This document shows, in pieces, positions 5,584-13,669 of a stretch of DNA of 16,632 bases. The DNA lies in assembly GCA_018224415.1 (NCBI GenBank), contig JAGTUZ010000214.1, positions 1 through 16,632 of the forward strand, read 5' to 3'. The notes under the pieces were generated by a model that saw only the letters and a list, made by a program, of their open reading frames with translations, made no database searches and had not been told where the DNA came from. This DNA is from Bacteroidota bacterium. Its GTDB lineage: Bacteria > Bacteroidota > Ignavibacteria > SZUA-365. The position numbers and the translations under genes were made by a program. The stretch's first letter is position 1. Each line of letters starts with the position of its first letter.

Positions 5584-7949
5584 TTCTCCGATGCCTGTTC
5601 CTTTTCCGCCTTCTTCCGCACGCGGCGTGTCTTTTTCTCTCCCTCGGCGGAATAGTAGTAATAATTCTGGTAGTAGTAGCGGTAATAGGAGTAATAGACC
5701 TTGTTTGCGTTAAAGCGGTTCACCACCACGCCGAGCAGACGGGCGTTGTTGGCCTCGAGCATTTCGCGGGTCTTGTCGAGGCCCAGCGACTTGGTCTGGT
5801 CTGCCGAGACGATCACTACCGCTCCGTCGGTATATTTGGCGAGCACCAGCGTGTCGGCCATGGCGATCACCGGTGGTGCGTCGAAGAGCACGAGGTCGTA
5901 ATACTGGCGCACGAGCTTGACGAACTTTTCCATGCGGGCCGAACCGAGCAGTTCCGCCGGGTGGCTGGGGATGTTGCCGCAGGGCACCAGGTGCAGCCCC
6001 GGCACCGCGGTTTTCTTGATGCACTGGTTGACCGGAACCTCGCCGATGAGGGCGTTCGAGAGTCCCGGCTCGCGATCGATATCGAAAATCTGATGCTGCA
6101 CCGGGCGGCGAAGATCGGCGTCAACCAGCAGCACCTTGCGGCCGCTGTTGGCAGCGCTCACTGCGAGGTTCGCGATGGCGGTGGACTTCCCTTCCTTCGG
6201 GGCGGGGCTGGAAAAGACAATGGCCTTGGACTTGCCGTGGTCCGGCAGGCTGTTTTCGATGGCGGTCCGCATCGTGCGGTAACTCTCGCTCGGAGGCGAT
6301 TGTGGCGCCGTGAGCGTCACCAGCGTCTGGTTGCGGTCGAGTTTGTTGTCGTTCGAGCCGAACGTCGGAATAAACGACAGCACCGTGAGACCGAGTTTCT
6401 CGACGTCTTCCGGACTACGGATCGTTGTGTCGAGATAGCGCAGCATGATGGCCACGCCGAAACCGAGACCGAGACCAACAAGAATGCCGAGAATCATGTT
6501 CATCGGACGGTTGGGCTTGACCGGGCGTCCCGGAACACGCGCACGGTCGACGATGTCGACGTTGCCCGTGGTGGTCTGCTCGTTGATCAATGCCTCCTGG
6601 TATTTCTCGTCGAGCAGTCCGTACAGCTTGTCGTAACTCTGCCGGCGACGTTCGAGCCGGGCGTACTGGATGGTCTGCGACGGAATGCGTTCGAACTGGA
6701 CGTTGTACTGGTCGATCGCCTTCTGCAGATTGGTGATGCGGGAGCGCTGCGACTCGATGTCGATGTTCTGCTGCATGATCTTCTGTCGGAGTTCACGCGC
6801 GTACTCGACAGGTGCGCCGGTCAGGTTGTCGGCAGCCGAGAGATTCTTGCTTGCCGCTTCGATCTGTTCGAGCACTTCGGCGAGCTGCTTCTGCTTCTCC
6901 GCGATATCCTTCGCGGCGAACTGCTCGAGATCGGGACGCACCTTGATGGTCTGCTTCCTGTTGTATTCGGCGGATTGTATCTGCGCCTCGAGAAGGTTTT
7001 TCTTGTCGAGCAGCGCCTTCAGTTGTGGATCGACTCCCTCCTTCAGCTGCCGGGCGAGATTGGGTTCGACGGTCTTGAGCTGCTGATGGAGTTCGGAGCG
7101 GATCTGTTCCGCCGCCGCCAGATCGATTTTTGCCTGCTCAATCTGCGCTTCGAAGGTGGAGACCTGCTGGATGAGCTGCTGTGTCTCGGCATCGAGACTG
7201 ATGAATCCCTGGGATTGCTGGAAACCCCGAACCGTGTTCTCGATATCGACAAGCGAATCCTTTTTCGAATCGAGCTGACCCTCGAGGAAGCTGCGCGCCG
7301 TGGTCACGTTTTCACGCGCCGACTCGAGATTGCGGAGCTGGTATGCGTCCACATACAGATTGGCAATGGTCGCGGCCTCGATCGGTGACGTACTTTGCAC
7401 GCCGATGCGGATGAAGTCCACCCCGCGCACCTCCTCGGCAGACATTTGCGCGCGGGCGCGTGCCGCCACGGTGGGCTGGTCGGCCATGCGTGTCGACGTA
7501 TCGAGCTTCGCGAGGCCAATCGAAACGAAAAAATCCTCGAGACTGATCGTGCGCGCTATCTTGCGCAGGGTGGATGGCCGCTGGCTGGCTTTCAGGATCG
7601 GCAGCGTGTCGCCCATTGCCCCATGCATGTGAGATCGATCGAAGAGCATACGCGCGACGCGGTCGGCGACGGCGTCGCTCTGGATGATCAGGATCTCGTT
7701 GGCGATGATGCGCTCGCCGCCCCAGCCGAGGATATCGAAACCCGGCTGTGACGCCTGGCCGCTGAGCAGATCCTTGGAGGCCTTCAGACGGACCGTGGCG
7801 CTGGCCTGGTAAACATCGTCCTGCTGCATGGTATAAAACCACGTCGCGGCAACTACTATCACAAAGATGCCGAGTATCACCCATTTGCCCTCAAAGGCAA
7901 TGCGGAGATACTCCTGCACCTGCTTGTTGAAATCGTCTCTCGAAGTCAT
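5574..7949 (-). CDS. Wzc-like polysaccharide co-polymerase with BY-type tyrosine kinase domain
   Basis: 791-aa inner-membrane protein controlling chain length and export of surface polysaccharide. Order: cytoplasmic N-terminus, first membrane helix (24-41, WVILGIFVIVVAATWFYT), Wzz-type periplasmic domain with long heptad-like Gln/Glu-rich coiled coils (about 200-440), a PxxPxxP-like stretch before the second helix (VPGRPVKPNRP, then 484-504), and a C-terminal BY-kinase. The kinase has the oligomerisation motif EX2RX2R (E555, R558, R561), Walker A APKEGKST (583-590, K588), Walker A' VLLVDAD (606-612) and Walker B LVLFDAPP (686-693). The tail holds a dense tyrosine cluster: 11 Tyr in 752-766, the autophosphorylation region. 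It follows the SLBB export gene by 118 nt, consistent with the usual Wza/Wzc pairing. A cognate phosphatase (Wzb-like) is not in the window. No clear Shine-Dalgarno before ATG 7949. Confidence 0.93.
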   Translation of the reverse strand: MTSRDDFNKQVQEYLRIAFEGKWVILGIFVIVVAATWFYTMQQDDVYQASATVRLKASKDLLSGQASQPGFDILGWGGERIIANEILIIQSDAVADRVARMLFDRSHMHGAMGDTLPILKASQRPSTLRKIARTISLEDFFVSIGLAKLDTSTRMADQPTVAARARAQMSAEEVRGVDFIRIGVQSTSPIEAATIANLYVDAYQLRNLESARENVTTARSFLEGQLDSKKDSLVDIENTVRGFQQSQGFISLDAETQQLIQQVSTFEAQIEQAKIDLAAAEQIRSELHQQLKTVEPNLARQLKEGVDPQLKALLDKKNLLEAQIQSAEYNRKQTIKVRPDLEQFAAKDIAEKQKQLAEVLEQIEAASKNLSAADNLTGAPVEYARELRQKIMQQNIDIESQRSRITNLQKAIDQYNVQFERIPSQTIQYARLERRRQSYDKLYGLLDEKYQEALINEQTTTGNVDIVDRARVPGRPVKPNRPMNMILGILVGLGLGFGVAIMLRYLDTTIRSPEDVEKLGLTVLSFIPTFGSNDNKLDRNQTLVTLTAPQSPPSESYRTMRTAIENSLPDHGKSKAIVFSSPAPKEGKSTAIANLAVSAANSGRKVLLVDADLRRPVQHQIFDIDREPGLSNALIGEVPVNQCIKKTAVPGLHLVPCGNIPSHPAELLGSARMEKFVKLVRQYYDLVLFDAPPVIAMADTLVLAKYTDGAVVIVSADQTKSLGLDKTREMLEANNARLLGVVVNRFNANKVYYSYYRYYYQNYYYYSAEGEKKTRRVRKKAEKEQASEKAG

Positions 7950-8008
7950 TCGACCGGAGTGTGTGTGAAAATGATGGGGATCGGAAAAACTCTCTCTTTA
8001 CGGGACAT

Positions 8009-8044
8009 CGCCGGCAACCCGGCGTCCGCCGCGGTCACGCGGCG
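8009..8044 (-). other. Two GC-rich hairpins between the SLBB and kinase genes
   Basis: CGCCGCG-GTCA-CGCGGCG (8027-8044) and CGCCGG-CAAC-CCGGCG (8009-8024) are perfect inverted repeats of 7 and 6 bp, 2 nt apart, within the 118-nt gap. No U tract follows directly on the minus strand, so they are not classical terminators; they may mark mRNA processing or lower expression of the downstream kinase. Confidence 0.45.
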
Positions 8045-8067
8045 CAGGCGGCCTCGGAGGGAGGACG

Positions 8068-8619
8068 CTATTTCGAGGCGATATTGACCACCGCAATGGT
8101 CGACGTGATAATCGATGTGATCGCCACAATGATCTGGGCGATGCGGAGGATCATGTCGCCGCGGCTTTCCTTTCCATCAACAATAATCAAATCGCCCGGG
8201 AAAAGAAACATGTCGGAAGTGACGGTCGGCGTAGTGCGCAATTCGAGATACTTCTCGACGTCGACCTCGTACACCTGCGCGATCTCGTTGGGATTGTCTG
8301 CGCCCCCGCGACGGATGACCCGCACCCGATCAAGATACACATCCGCGCCGCGATCGTTCGGTCCGCCGCAGTACGAGAGCAGATCCAGCAGGTTTGTCTC
8401 GCAGGGGACCTTGTATCGACCGGGGTTGCGCACGAAACCCCAGACACTCACCAGGAGGTCGCAGCCGCTGTTGCTCGAGAAATTGTAATACGAGCCAGTC
8501 TGCGCTGAAAAGAACTGCGACGCGGAGGAAGCCGGATCGCCGGTGAGGATCTGCGCCCGAAGACCGGGCGCAGATCCCACAACGAATAATAGAATAACGA
8601 ACAACGTGCGGAGGGACAC
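8068..8619 (-). CDS. Small SLBB-domain polysaccharide export protein (Wza-like, reduced)
   Basis: 183-aa exported protein. Signal peptide at about 1-22 (TLFVILLFVVGSAPGLRA). One SLBB-type domain at about 54-125 (VSVWGFVRNPGRYKVP, then LLDLLSYCGGPNDRGADVYLDRVRV), then PGDLIIVDG (141-149), as in Wza/export proteins, and a hydrophobic C-terminal helix (157-180). Wza-family proteins usually carry an N-terminal Poly_export domain and several SLBB repeats; here the N-terminal domain is absent and only one SLBB is seen, so this may be an accessory or inner-membrane partner of the kinase rather than a full outer-membrane channel. Start GTG 8619 directly abuts the TAA of the EF-G gene, and GAGGAAG (8631-8625) within the end of that gene is a well-placed Shine-Dalgarno (5-nt spacer). 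There is no lipobox cysteine at the signal-peptide end. Confidence 0.82.
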   Translation of the reverse strand: MSLRTLFVILLFVVGSAPGLRAQILTGDPASSASQFFSAQTGSYYNFSSNSGCDLLVSVWGFVRNPGRYKVPCETNLLDLLSYCGGPNDRGADVYLDRVRVIRRGGADNPNEIAQVYEVDVEKYLELRTTPTVTSDMFLFPGDLIIVDGKESRGDMILRIAQIIVAITSIITSTIAVVNIASK

Positions 8620-10710
8620 TTAATCTTCCTCTTCCTTGGCTGCCTTGTAATCATCAACGATGCGCTGCTGCACGTCGCCGGGCACTTCCTCGTAATGCGA
8701 GAAGGAGCGGCGGAACATCCCGCGACCCTGCGTGATCGAGCGCAGGCGCGTGGCGTAGTTGTACAGTTCGGACAGCGGCACCCTGGCACGGATGACCTGG
8801 AACGGACCGTTGGCGTCCATGCCTTGGATCTTTCCGCGGTGTGTGGAAATGTCGCCCATCACGTCGCCCATGAACTCGTCGGGCACGGTGACCTCGATCT
8901 CGTATATCGGTTCGAGCAGGATGGGGGCCGCGTCACTGACGGCTCTCTTGAAGGCCATCTGCGCGGCTGTCTTGAAAGCCATTTCGTTGGAATCGACCGT
9001 GTGCTGGCTTCCGTCGTAGAGTGTGATCTTCATGTCGATCATCTTGCAGCCCGCGACCACGCCGCGCGCCATCTGCTCCTGAATGCCCTTGTCGACCGCG
9101 GGAATGAAACGTCCGCTGATCACACCACCAACGATGTTGTCAACGAACTCGTATCCATCGCCACGAGGTGTCGGGTCGAGTTTGATATAGACTTCGGCGT
9201 ACTGGCCGGCGCCGCCGGTCTGCTTCTTGTGCCGGTAGGAGACGTCGGCGGACTTGCGGATGGTTTCACGATACGGGATCTTCGGCGGGAACAGCTCGAC
9301 TTCGACGCCGAAACGTTCCTTGAGCCGCTTGGACATCACATTGATATGGATTTCACCCTGACCGTGCACGATTGTCTCGCCCGTCTCCTGGTCGACCTTG
9401 ACCTGGAACGAGGGGTCTTCCTCATGCAGGGTGTGCAGGCCTGTGCCAATCTTGTCTTCGTCGCCCTTGGCCTTGGATCGCACTGCGCTCGACATGACCG
9501 GTTCGGGGAAACGGATGGGCGGGACCACCATATTGTAACCCTTGTTCGTCAGGGTGTTGTTGGTATGCGTGTCCTTGAGTTTCACCACGGCTGCGATATC
9601 GCCGGCCGGTACCTTCGGGAGGTCCGAACGTTCCTTGCCGCGCAGGGAATAAATCTGGTTGAGCCGCTCGCTCTTGCCGTTCGCCTGGTTGATCATATCC
9701 GATCCGGCCGTCACGCAGCCGTTGTATACCCGGAACAGTGAAAGTTCACCCACATGCGGCTCGGAGATGGTCTTGAAAACGAAGGCGCAGGTCTCGGTAC
9801 CGGCGGACGGCGTAACCAGCACTTCTTCGTCGCTTCCAGCCTTCATCAATATGACCGGCTTGTCCGTCACCGGATCCGGGCAGTAATTGATGATGAATTC
9901 CATCATGCGGCCGACGCCGATGTTCATTCCGGCGGCCATGCAGAACATCGGGAAAACCTTGCGGTTGCGGATGGCGGACTTGAGTCCCTCGGCCAGTTCG
10001 CTCTCCGACAGCGTGCCGTTTTCAAAGAAGGCGGTGAGCAGGTCTTCCGACGACTCGGCGACCTTCTCCAACAGCGCCTGATGCTCGGCCTCGATGCGCT
10101 CCTTGAATTCCTCGGGCACGTCCGACTCGGTGTACTTTCCCGAGCCATCGGTGCTGAATGTCATCATTTTCATGCGGATGACGTCAATGGTCGCGTTGAA
10201 ATTCGGCCCCTTGTTCACCGGGAACTGGGCGATGGTCACATCCGGACCCAGGCGCTGCCGCGCTTCTTCATACACGCGATCGAAATCCGCATGCTCATTA
10301 TCCATCTTGTTGACCGCGATCACGACGGGCACGTTGGCCTGCGCCGCAACATTCCATACCAGCTCGCTCCCCACTTCGACGCCTTCCACCGACTTGAGCA
10401 CAAGCAGTCCCGTATCGACAACGCGAAGGCTGGAAACAACGTCTCCCTGAAAGTCCGAATACCCCGGAGTATCAATGATGTTGAGCTTGTGCCCGCGGTA
10501 CTCGGTGCTCAACAAGGTGCTGTTGATGGAAATCTGCCGTTCGATTTCATCAGAATGGTAATCCGATGTCGTGCTGCCGTCTTCGATACGACCGATGCGG
10601 GTCGTCGCTCCGGAAGTCAGCAGCATGGCATCGGCCAGGATGGTCTTTCCGGAGCTTCCGTGGCCAATCAGGGCAACATTCCTGATTTGATCCGAGGTGA
10701 ATTCTTTCAA
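8620..10710 (-). CDS. fusA: EF-G2-type translational GTPase (elongation factor G paralog)
   Basis: 696-aa GTPase with the full EF-G domain layout: G domain (1 to about 280), domain II, domain III, domain IV (about 480-600; RETIRKSADVSYRHKKQTGGAGQY at its start) and domain V (ILLEPIYEIEVTVPDEFMGDVMGDI). G motifs: GHGSSGKT (16-23), switch I RQISI (58-62), DTPGYSDF (80-87), NKMD (134-137). Two conserved positions differ from canonical EF-G: the Gly of RGIT is Q59 and the catalytic His of DTPGH is Y84. Similar substitution (DTPGY) is known in EF-G2-like paralogs, and a mycobacterial EF-G2 was reported to lack ribosome-stimulated GTPase activity, as I recall. So this is probably not the main elongation factor. 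The start is TTG 10710, supported by AAGGAGG 4 nt upstream; MKEFTSDQIRNVALIGHG fits the family N-terminus. Its acidic C-terminus (KEEED) encodes the Shine-Dalgarno of the following SLBB gene. Confidence 0.9.
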   Translation of the reverse strand: MKEFTSDQIRNVALIGHGSSGKTILADAMLLTSGATTRIGRIEDGSTTSDYHSDEIERQISINSTLLSTEYRGHKLNIIDTPGYSDFQGDVVSSLRVVDTGLLVLKSVEGVEVGSELVWNVAAQANVPVVIAVNKMDNEHADFDRVYEEARQRLGPDVTIAQFPVNKGPNFNATIDVIRMKMMTFSTDGSGKYTESDVPEEFKERIEAEHQALLEKVAESSEDLLTAFFENGTLSESELAEGLKSAIRNRKVFPMFCMAAGMNIGVGRMMEFIINYCPDPVTDKPVILMKAGSDEEVLVTPSAGTETCAFVFKTISEPHVGELSLFRVYNGCVTAGSDMINQANGKSERLNQIYSLRGKERSDLPKVPAGDIAAVVKLKDTHTNNTLTNKGYNMVVPPIRFPEPVMSSAVRSKAKGDEDKIGTGLHTLHEEDPSFQVKVDQETGETIVHGQGEIHINVMSKRLKERFGVEVELFPPKIPYRETIRKSADVSYRHKKQTGGAGQYAEVYIKLDPTPRGDGYEFVDNIVGGVISGRFIPAVDKGIQEQMARGVVAGCKMIDMKITLYDGSQHTVDSNEMAFKTAAQMAFKRAVSDAAPILLEPIYEIEVTVPDEFMGDVMGDISTHRGKIQGMDANGPFQVIRARVPLSELYNYATRLRSITQGRGMFRRSFSHYEEVPGDVQQRIVDDYKAAKEEED

Positions 10711-10714
10711 AGGT

Positions 10715-10721
10715 CCTCCTT
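10715..10721 (-). promoter_or_regulatory. Strong Shine-Dalgarno fixing the TTG start of the EF-G2 gene
   Basis: AAGGAGG on the minus strand ends 4 nt before TTG 10710. It is the best ribosome binding site in the window and decides a non-ATG start. I could not identify a convincing promoter for this gene in the remaining divergent intergenic sequence (10722-10855). Confidence 0.85.
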
Positions 10722-10855
10722 GCGTAAAGCATATGTGAAGAGCGTCATCAGGGTCTTCGACAATCCCTTAATTTAGCCGGACATGGGGTAACTTCCAAAC
10801 CACACCCGAGGCCCCGGAACCGTAACGCATGGGGCGGGAAAACCGCCGTATCACG

Positions 10856-10886
10856 TTGATTTTTCAGCGCATCCTGACTATATTTG
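10856..10886 (+). promoter_or_regulatory. Bacteroidota-type promoter of the cinA-pyrRBC operon
   Basis: TATATTTG (10879-10886) matches the Bacteroidota -7 consensus TAnnTTTG exactly; TTGA (10856-10859) lies 19 nt upstream as a -33-like box (consensus TTTG or TTG). Transcription would begin about 10892-10894, leaving only about 12 nt before ATG 10905. The leader is too short for a PyrR attenuator upstream of cinA. Confidence 0.65.
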
Positions 10887-10904
10887 TCAGAATCTGGAAA
10901 CCGC

Positions 10905-12173
10905 ATGAATGCAGAAATCCTATCTATCGGCGACGAACTACTGATCGGGCAGGTCACCAACACCAACGCCGCCTATCTCGGAGAACAGCTCAGCCTCTTG
11001 GGGATCACCGTCCGCCGGGTAACCACGGTCGGCGACCGCCTCGATGACCTGCTGCAGGCCTTCACGCGCGCGTGGGACGAGCAGGAAATCATTATCACCA
11101 CGGGCGGACTCGGTCCCACCCATGACGATGTGACACGCGATGCGGTGTGCCGATTCTTTGATACCGACCTCGTGGAAGACGCGGCCGTCTGCGACGATGT
11201 CGAGCGTTTTCTCGCCGAGCGCCGCCGTCCGATGACACCCGCCCACCGGGACCAGGCCATGGTACCCCGATCGGCTGTCGTGATCCGGAATACCGAAGGC
11301 ACGGCCCCTGGCTACCACTTCTCCCGCGATGGTCGTCAGTTTTTCGTTACGCCAGGTGTACCGTATGAAATGCATGCGATGATGGAAAATTACATCCTCG
11401 ATCAACTGCGGGAAGGATTCCGCAGCGCGCGTGCCTCGCTGACCGTGCTCACCACCGGCATCCCGGAATCCACGCTTTCCGAGCTGCTTGTGGGAATCGA
11501 AACACTTTGCCCGGGCTGCTCGGTCGCCTACCTGCCATCCCCCACCGGAGTGCGCGTGCGGCTGACGGCGGTCGCATCGTCGCAGGACGAGGCCGAAAAG
11601 CGCATCACGGAATTGCAGGACTTCCTGCTCGAACGTGCCCGCGAATATGTCTTCGGCGCCGATCGCGACACGCTCGAGGCGGTGGTCGAGACACTGCTGG
11701 TGGAACGCGGGCTGCGCCTCGCCGTCGCCGAGTCCTGCACCGGCGGCCTGATCACCGACCGGCTGACCGACGTGCCGGGCAGTTCCCGCTGCTTTGACCG
11801 GGGATTCATCGCGTACAGTAACGCTTCAAAAACGGAGTTGCTGGGCGTGGATCCTGCGATCATCGAAGCGCACGGTGCCGTGAGCCGGGAAACCGCCGAA
11901 GCCATGGCCGCAGGCGCAAGGCGCGCCGCGGCGGTTGATGTCGCCGTCTCCACGACGGGAATCGCGGGTCCCGACGGTGGCAGCACCGTCAAGCCCGTCG
12001 GCCTTGTCTGGATCGGCATCAGCAGCGGTGACGGCACACACGCCTTTCCGCATTATTTCGGGGGCGGTCGCACGCGAACCAAACGACGCGCCGCGCAGGC
12101 GACGCTTGATTTGCTGCGCCGCAGTCTGCTCGGACTCCCCCTTCACCCCTCGACATCCGGATCCATTCCATGA
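10905..12173 (+). CDS. cinA: CinA: MoaB-like N-domain plus nicotinamide-nucleotide (NMN) amidase C-domain
   Basis: 422-aa two-domain cytoplasmic protein. The N-domain (1 to about 170, COG1058/MoaB fold) has MNAEILSIGDELLIGQ and TTGGLGPTHDDVTRD (65-79); this part is linked to ADP-ribose pyrophosphatase activity in characterised CinA proteins. The C-domain (about 255-412) is the PncC-type amidase that deamidates NMN to nicotinate mononucleotide in the pyridine-nucleotide cycle: AESCTGGLITDRLTDVPGSS (275-294, nucleophile S277), YSNASKTELLGV, GAVSRETAEAMA, TGIAGPDGG. The frame is open up to TTG 10884, but that codon is part of the -7 promoter element; ATG 10905 gives the canonical N-terminus. The stop overlaps the pyrR start by 4 nt (ATGA), so it is the first gene of the pyrimidine operon. 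Confidence 0.95.
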   Translation: MNAEILSIGDELLIGQVTNTNAAYLGEQLSLLGITVRRVTTVGDRLDDLLQAFTRAWDEQEIIITTGGLGPTHDDVTRDAVCRFFDTDLVEDAAVCDDVERFLAERRRPMTPAHRDQAMVPRSAVVIRNTEGTAPGYHFSRDGRQFFVTPGVPYEMHAMMENYILDQLREGFRSARASLTVLTTGIPESTLSELLVGIETLCPGCSVAYLPSPTGVRVRLTAVASSQDEAEKRITELQDFLLERAREYVFGADRDTLEAVVETLLVERGLRLAVAESCTGGLITDRLTDVPGSSRCFDRGFIAYSNASKTELLGVDPAIIEAHGAVSRETAEAMAAGARRAAAVDVAVSTTGIAGPDGGSTVKPVGLVWIGISSGDGTHAFPHYFGGGRTRTKRRAAQATLDLLRRSLLGLPLHPSTSGSIP

Positions 12174-12712
12174 AAGTATTGCAGAATATCCTCGACGAAG
12201 GCGGCTTTGACCGCATGATATCGCGCCTCGCGCACGAGATTCTCGAGCGCAACCAGGGCGTCGGCGCTCTGGTGGTCATCGGTCTCCGCACGCGCGGGGA
12301 GTTTGTCGCGCAGCGCCTCGCCGCCAAGCTGTCGGACATCGAGGGCGGCGCGGTGCCCTGCGGTGTGCTCGACGTGACACTGTACCGCGACGACGTGCGC
12401 AACCATCTGCGCCAGCCCGAAGTGCGCGTCACCGACATCTCTTTCGACATCAGCGACAGGGATGTCATTCTCGTCGATGATGTGCTCTTTACCGGCCGCA
12501 CCGTCCGCTCGGCGCTCAACGCACTGATCGATCTCGGACGTCCGCGCACCATCCAGCTCGTCGTGCTGGTTGACCGCGGCCACCGGGAGATTCCGATCCG
12601 CGCCGATTTCATCGGGAAGAACGTGCCCACCTCACGAGGCCAGGAGGTACGTGTGCGGCTGCGCGAAGTCGACGGCGACGATGCCATCGACCTGGTCTCG
12701 ATCGAAGAGTAA
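12170..12712 (+). CDS. pyrR: PyrR: pyrimidine operon regulator / uracil phosphoribosyltransferase
   Basis: 180-aa protein of the type I phosphoribosyltransferase fold, the usual PyrR length. The PRPP-binding loop is VILVDDVLFTGRTVRSALNAL (99-119); the N-terminal ALVVIGLRTRGEFVAQRLA (33-51) and the VLVDRGHREIPIRADFIGKN stretch (132-151) are typical of PyrR. In Gram-positive bacteria PyrR binds UMP and pyr mRNA to promote attenuation and also makes UMP from uracil and PRPP. I found no PyrR RNA-binding site or terminator in the operon, so here it may act mainly as an enzyme or bind another site. Translationally coupled to cinA (ATGA overlap); pyrB follows 27 nt after its stop. Confidence 0.95.
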   Translation: MKVLQNILDEGGFDRMISRLAHEILERNQGVGALVVIGLRTRGEFVAQRLAAKLSDIEGGAVPCGVLDVTLYRDDVRNHLRQPEVRVTDISFDISDRDVILVDDVLFTGRTVRSALNALIDLGRPRTIQLVVLVDRGHREIPIRADFIGKNVPTSRGQEVRVRLREVDGDDAIDLVSIEE

Positions 12713-12739
12713 CCCCACCCTTCAGCACAACGGAACATC

Positions 12740-13666
<927 letters not shown>

Positions 13667-13669
13667 CCC

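Noticed and set aside
5961..7388. 475-codon plus-strand open frame
   Set aside because: Exact antisense shadow of the BY-kinase/Wzz gene; Leu-rich low-complexity translation reflects the reverse complement of Gln/Glu-rich coiled coils.
10722..10855. Small gene or regulatory RNA in the divergent intergenic region
   Set aside because: No open frame with a ribosome binding site and no stable paired structure seen; only the cinA promoter and the EF-G2 Shine-Dalgarno at its edges can be supported.
10884..10904. TTG 10884 as the cinA start
   Set aside because: The codon is part of the TATATTTG promoter box and the extra seven residues are not found in CinA proteins.
12713..12739. PyrR-binding RNA site or attenuator in the pyr operon gaps
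   Set aside because: The 27-nt and 3-nt gaps and the very short cinA leader contain no terminator/antiterminator pair and no match to the known binding loop.
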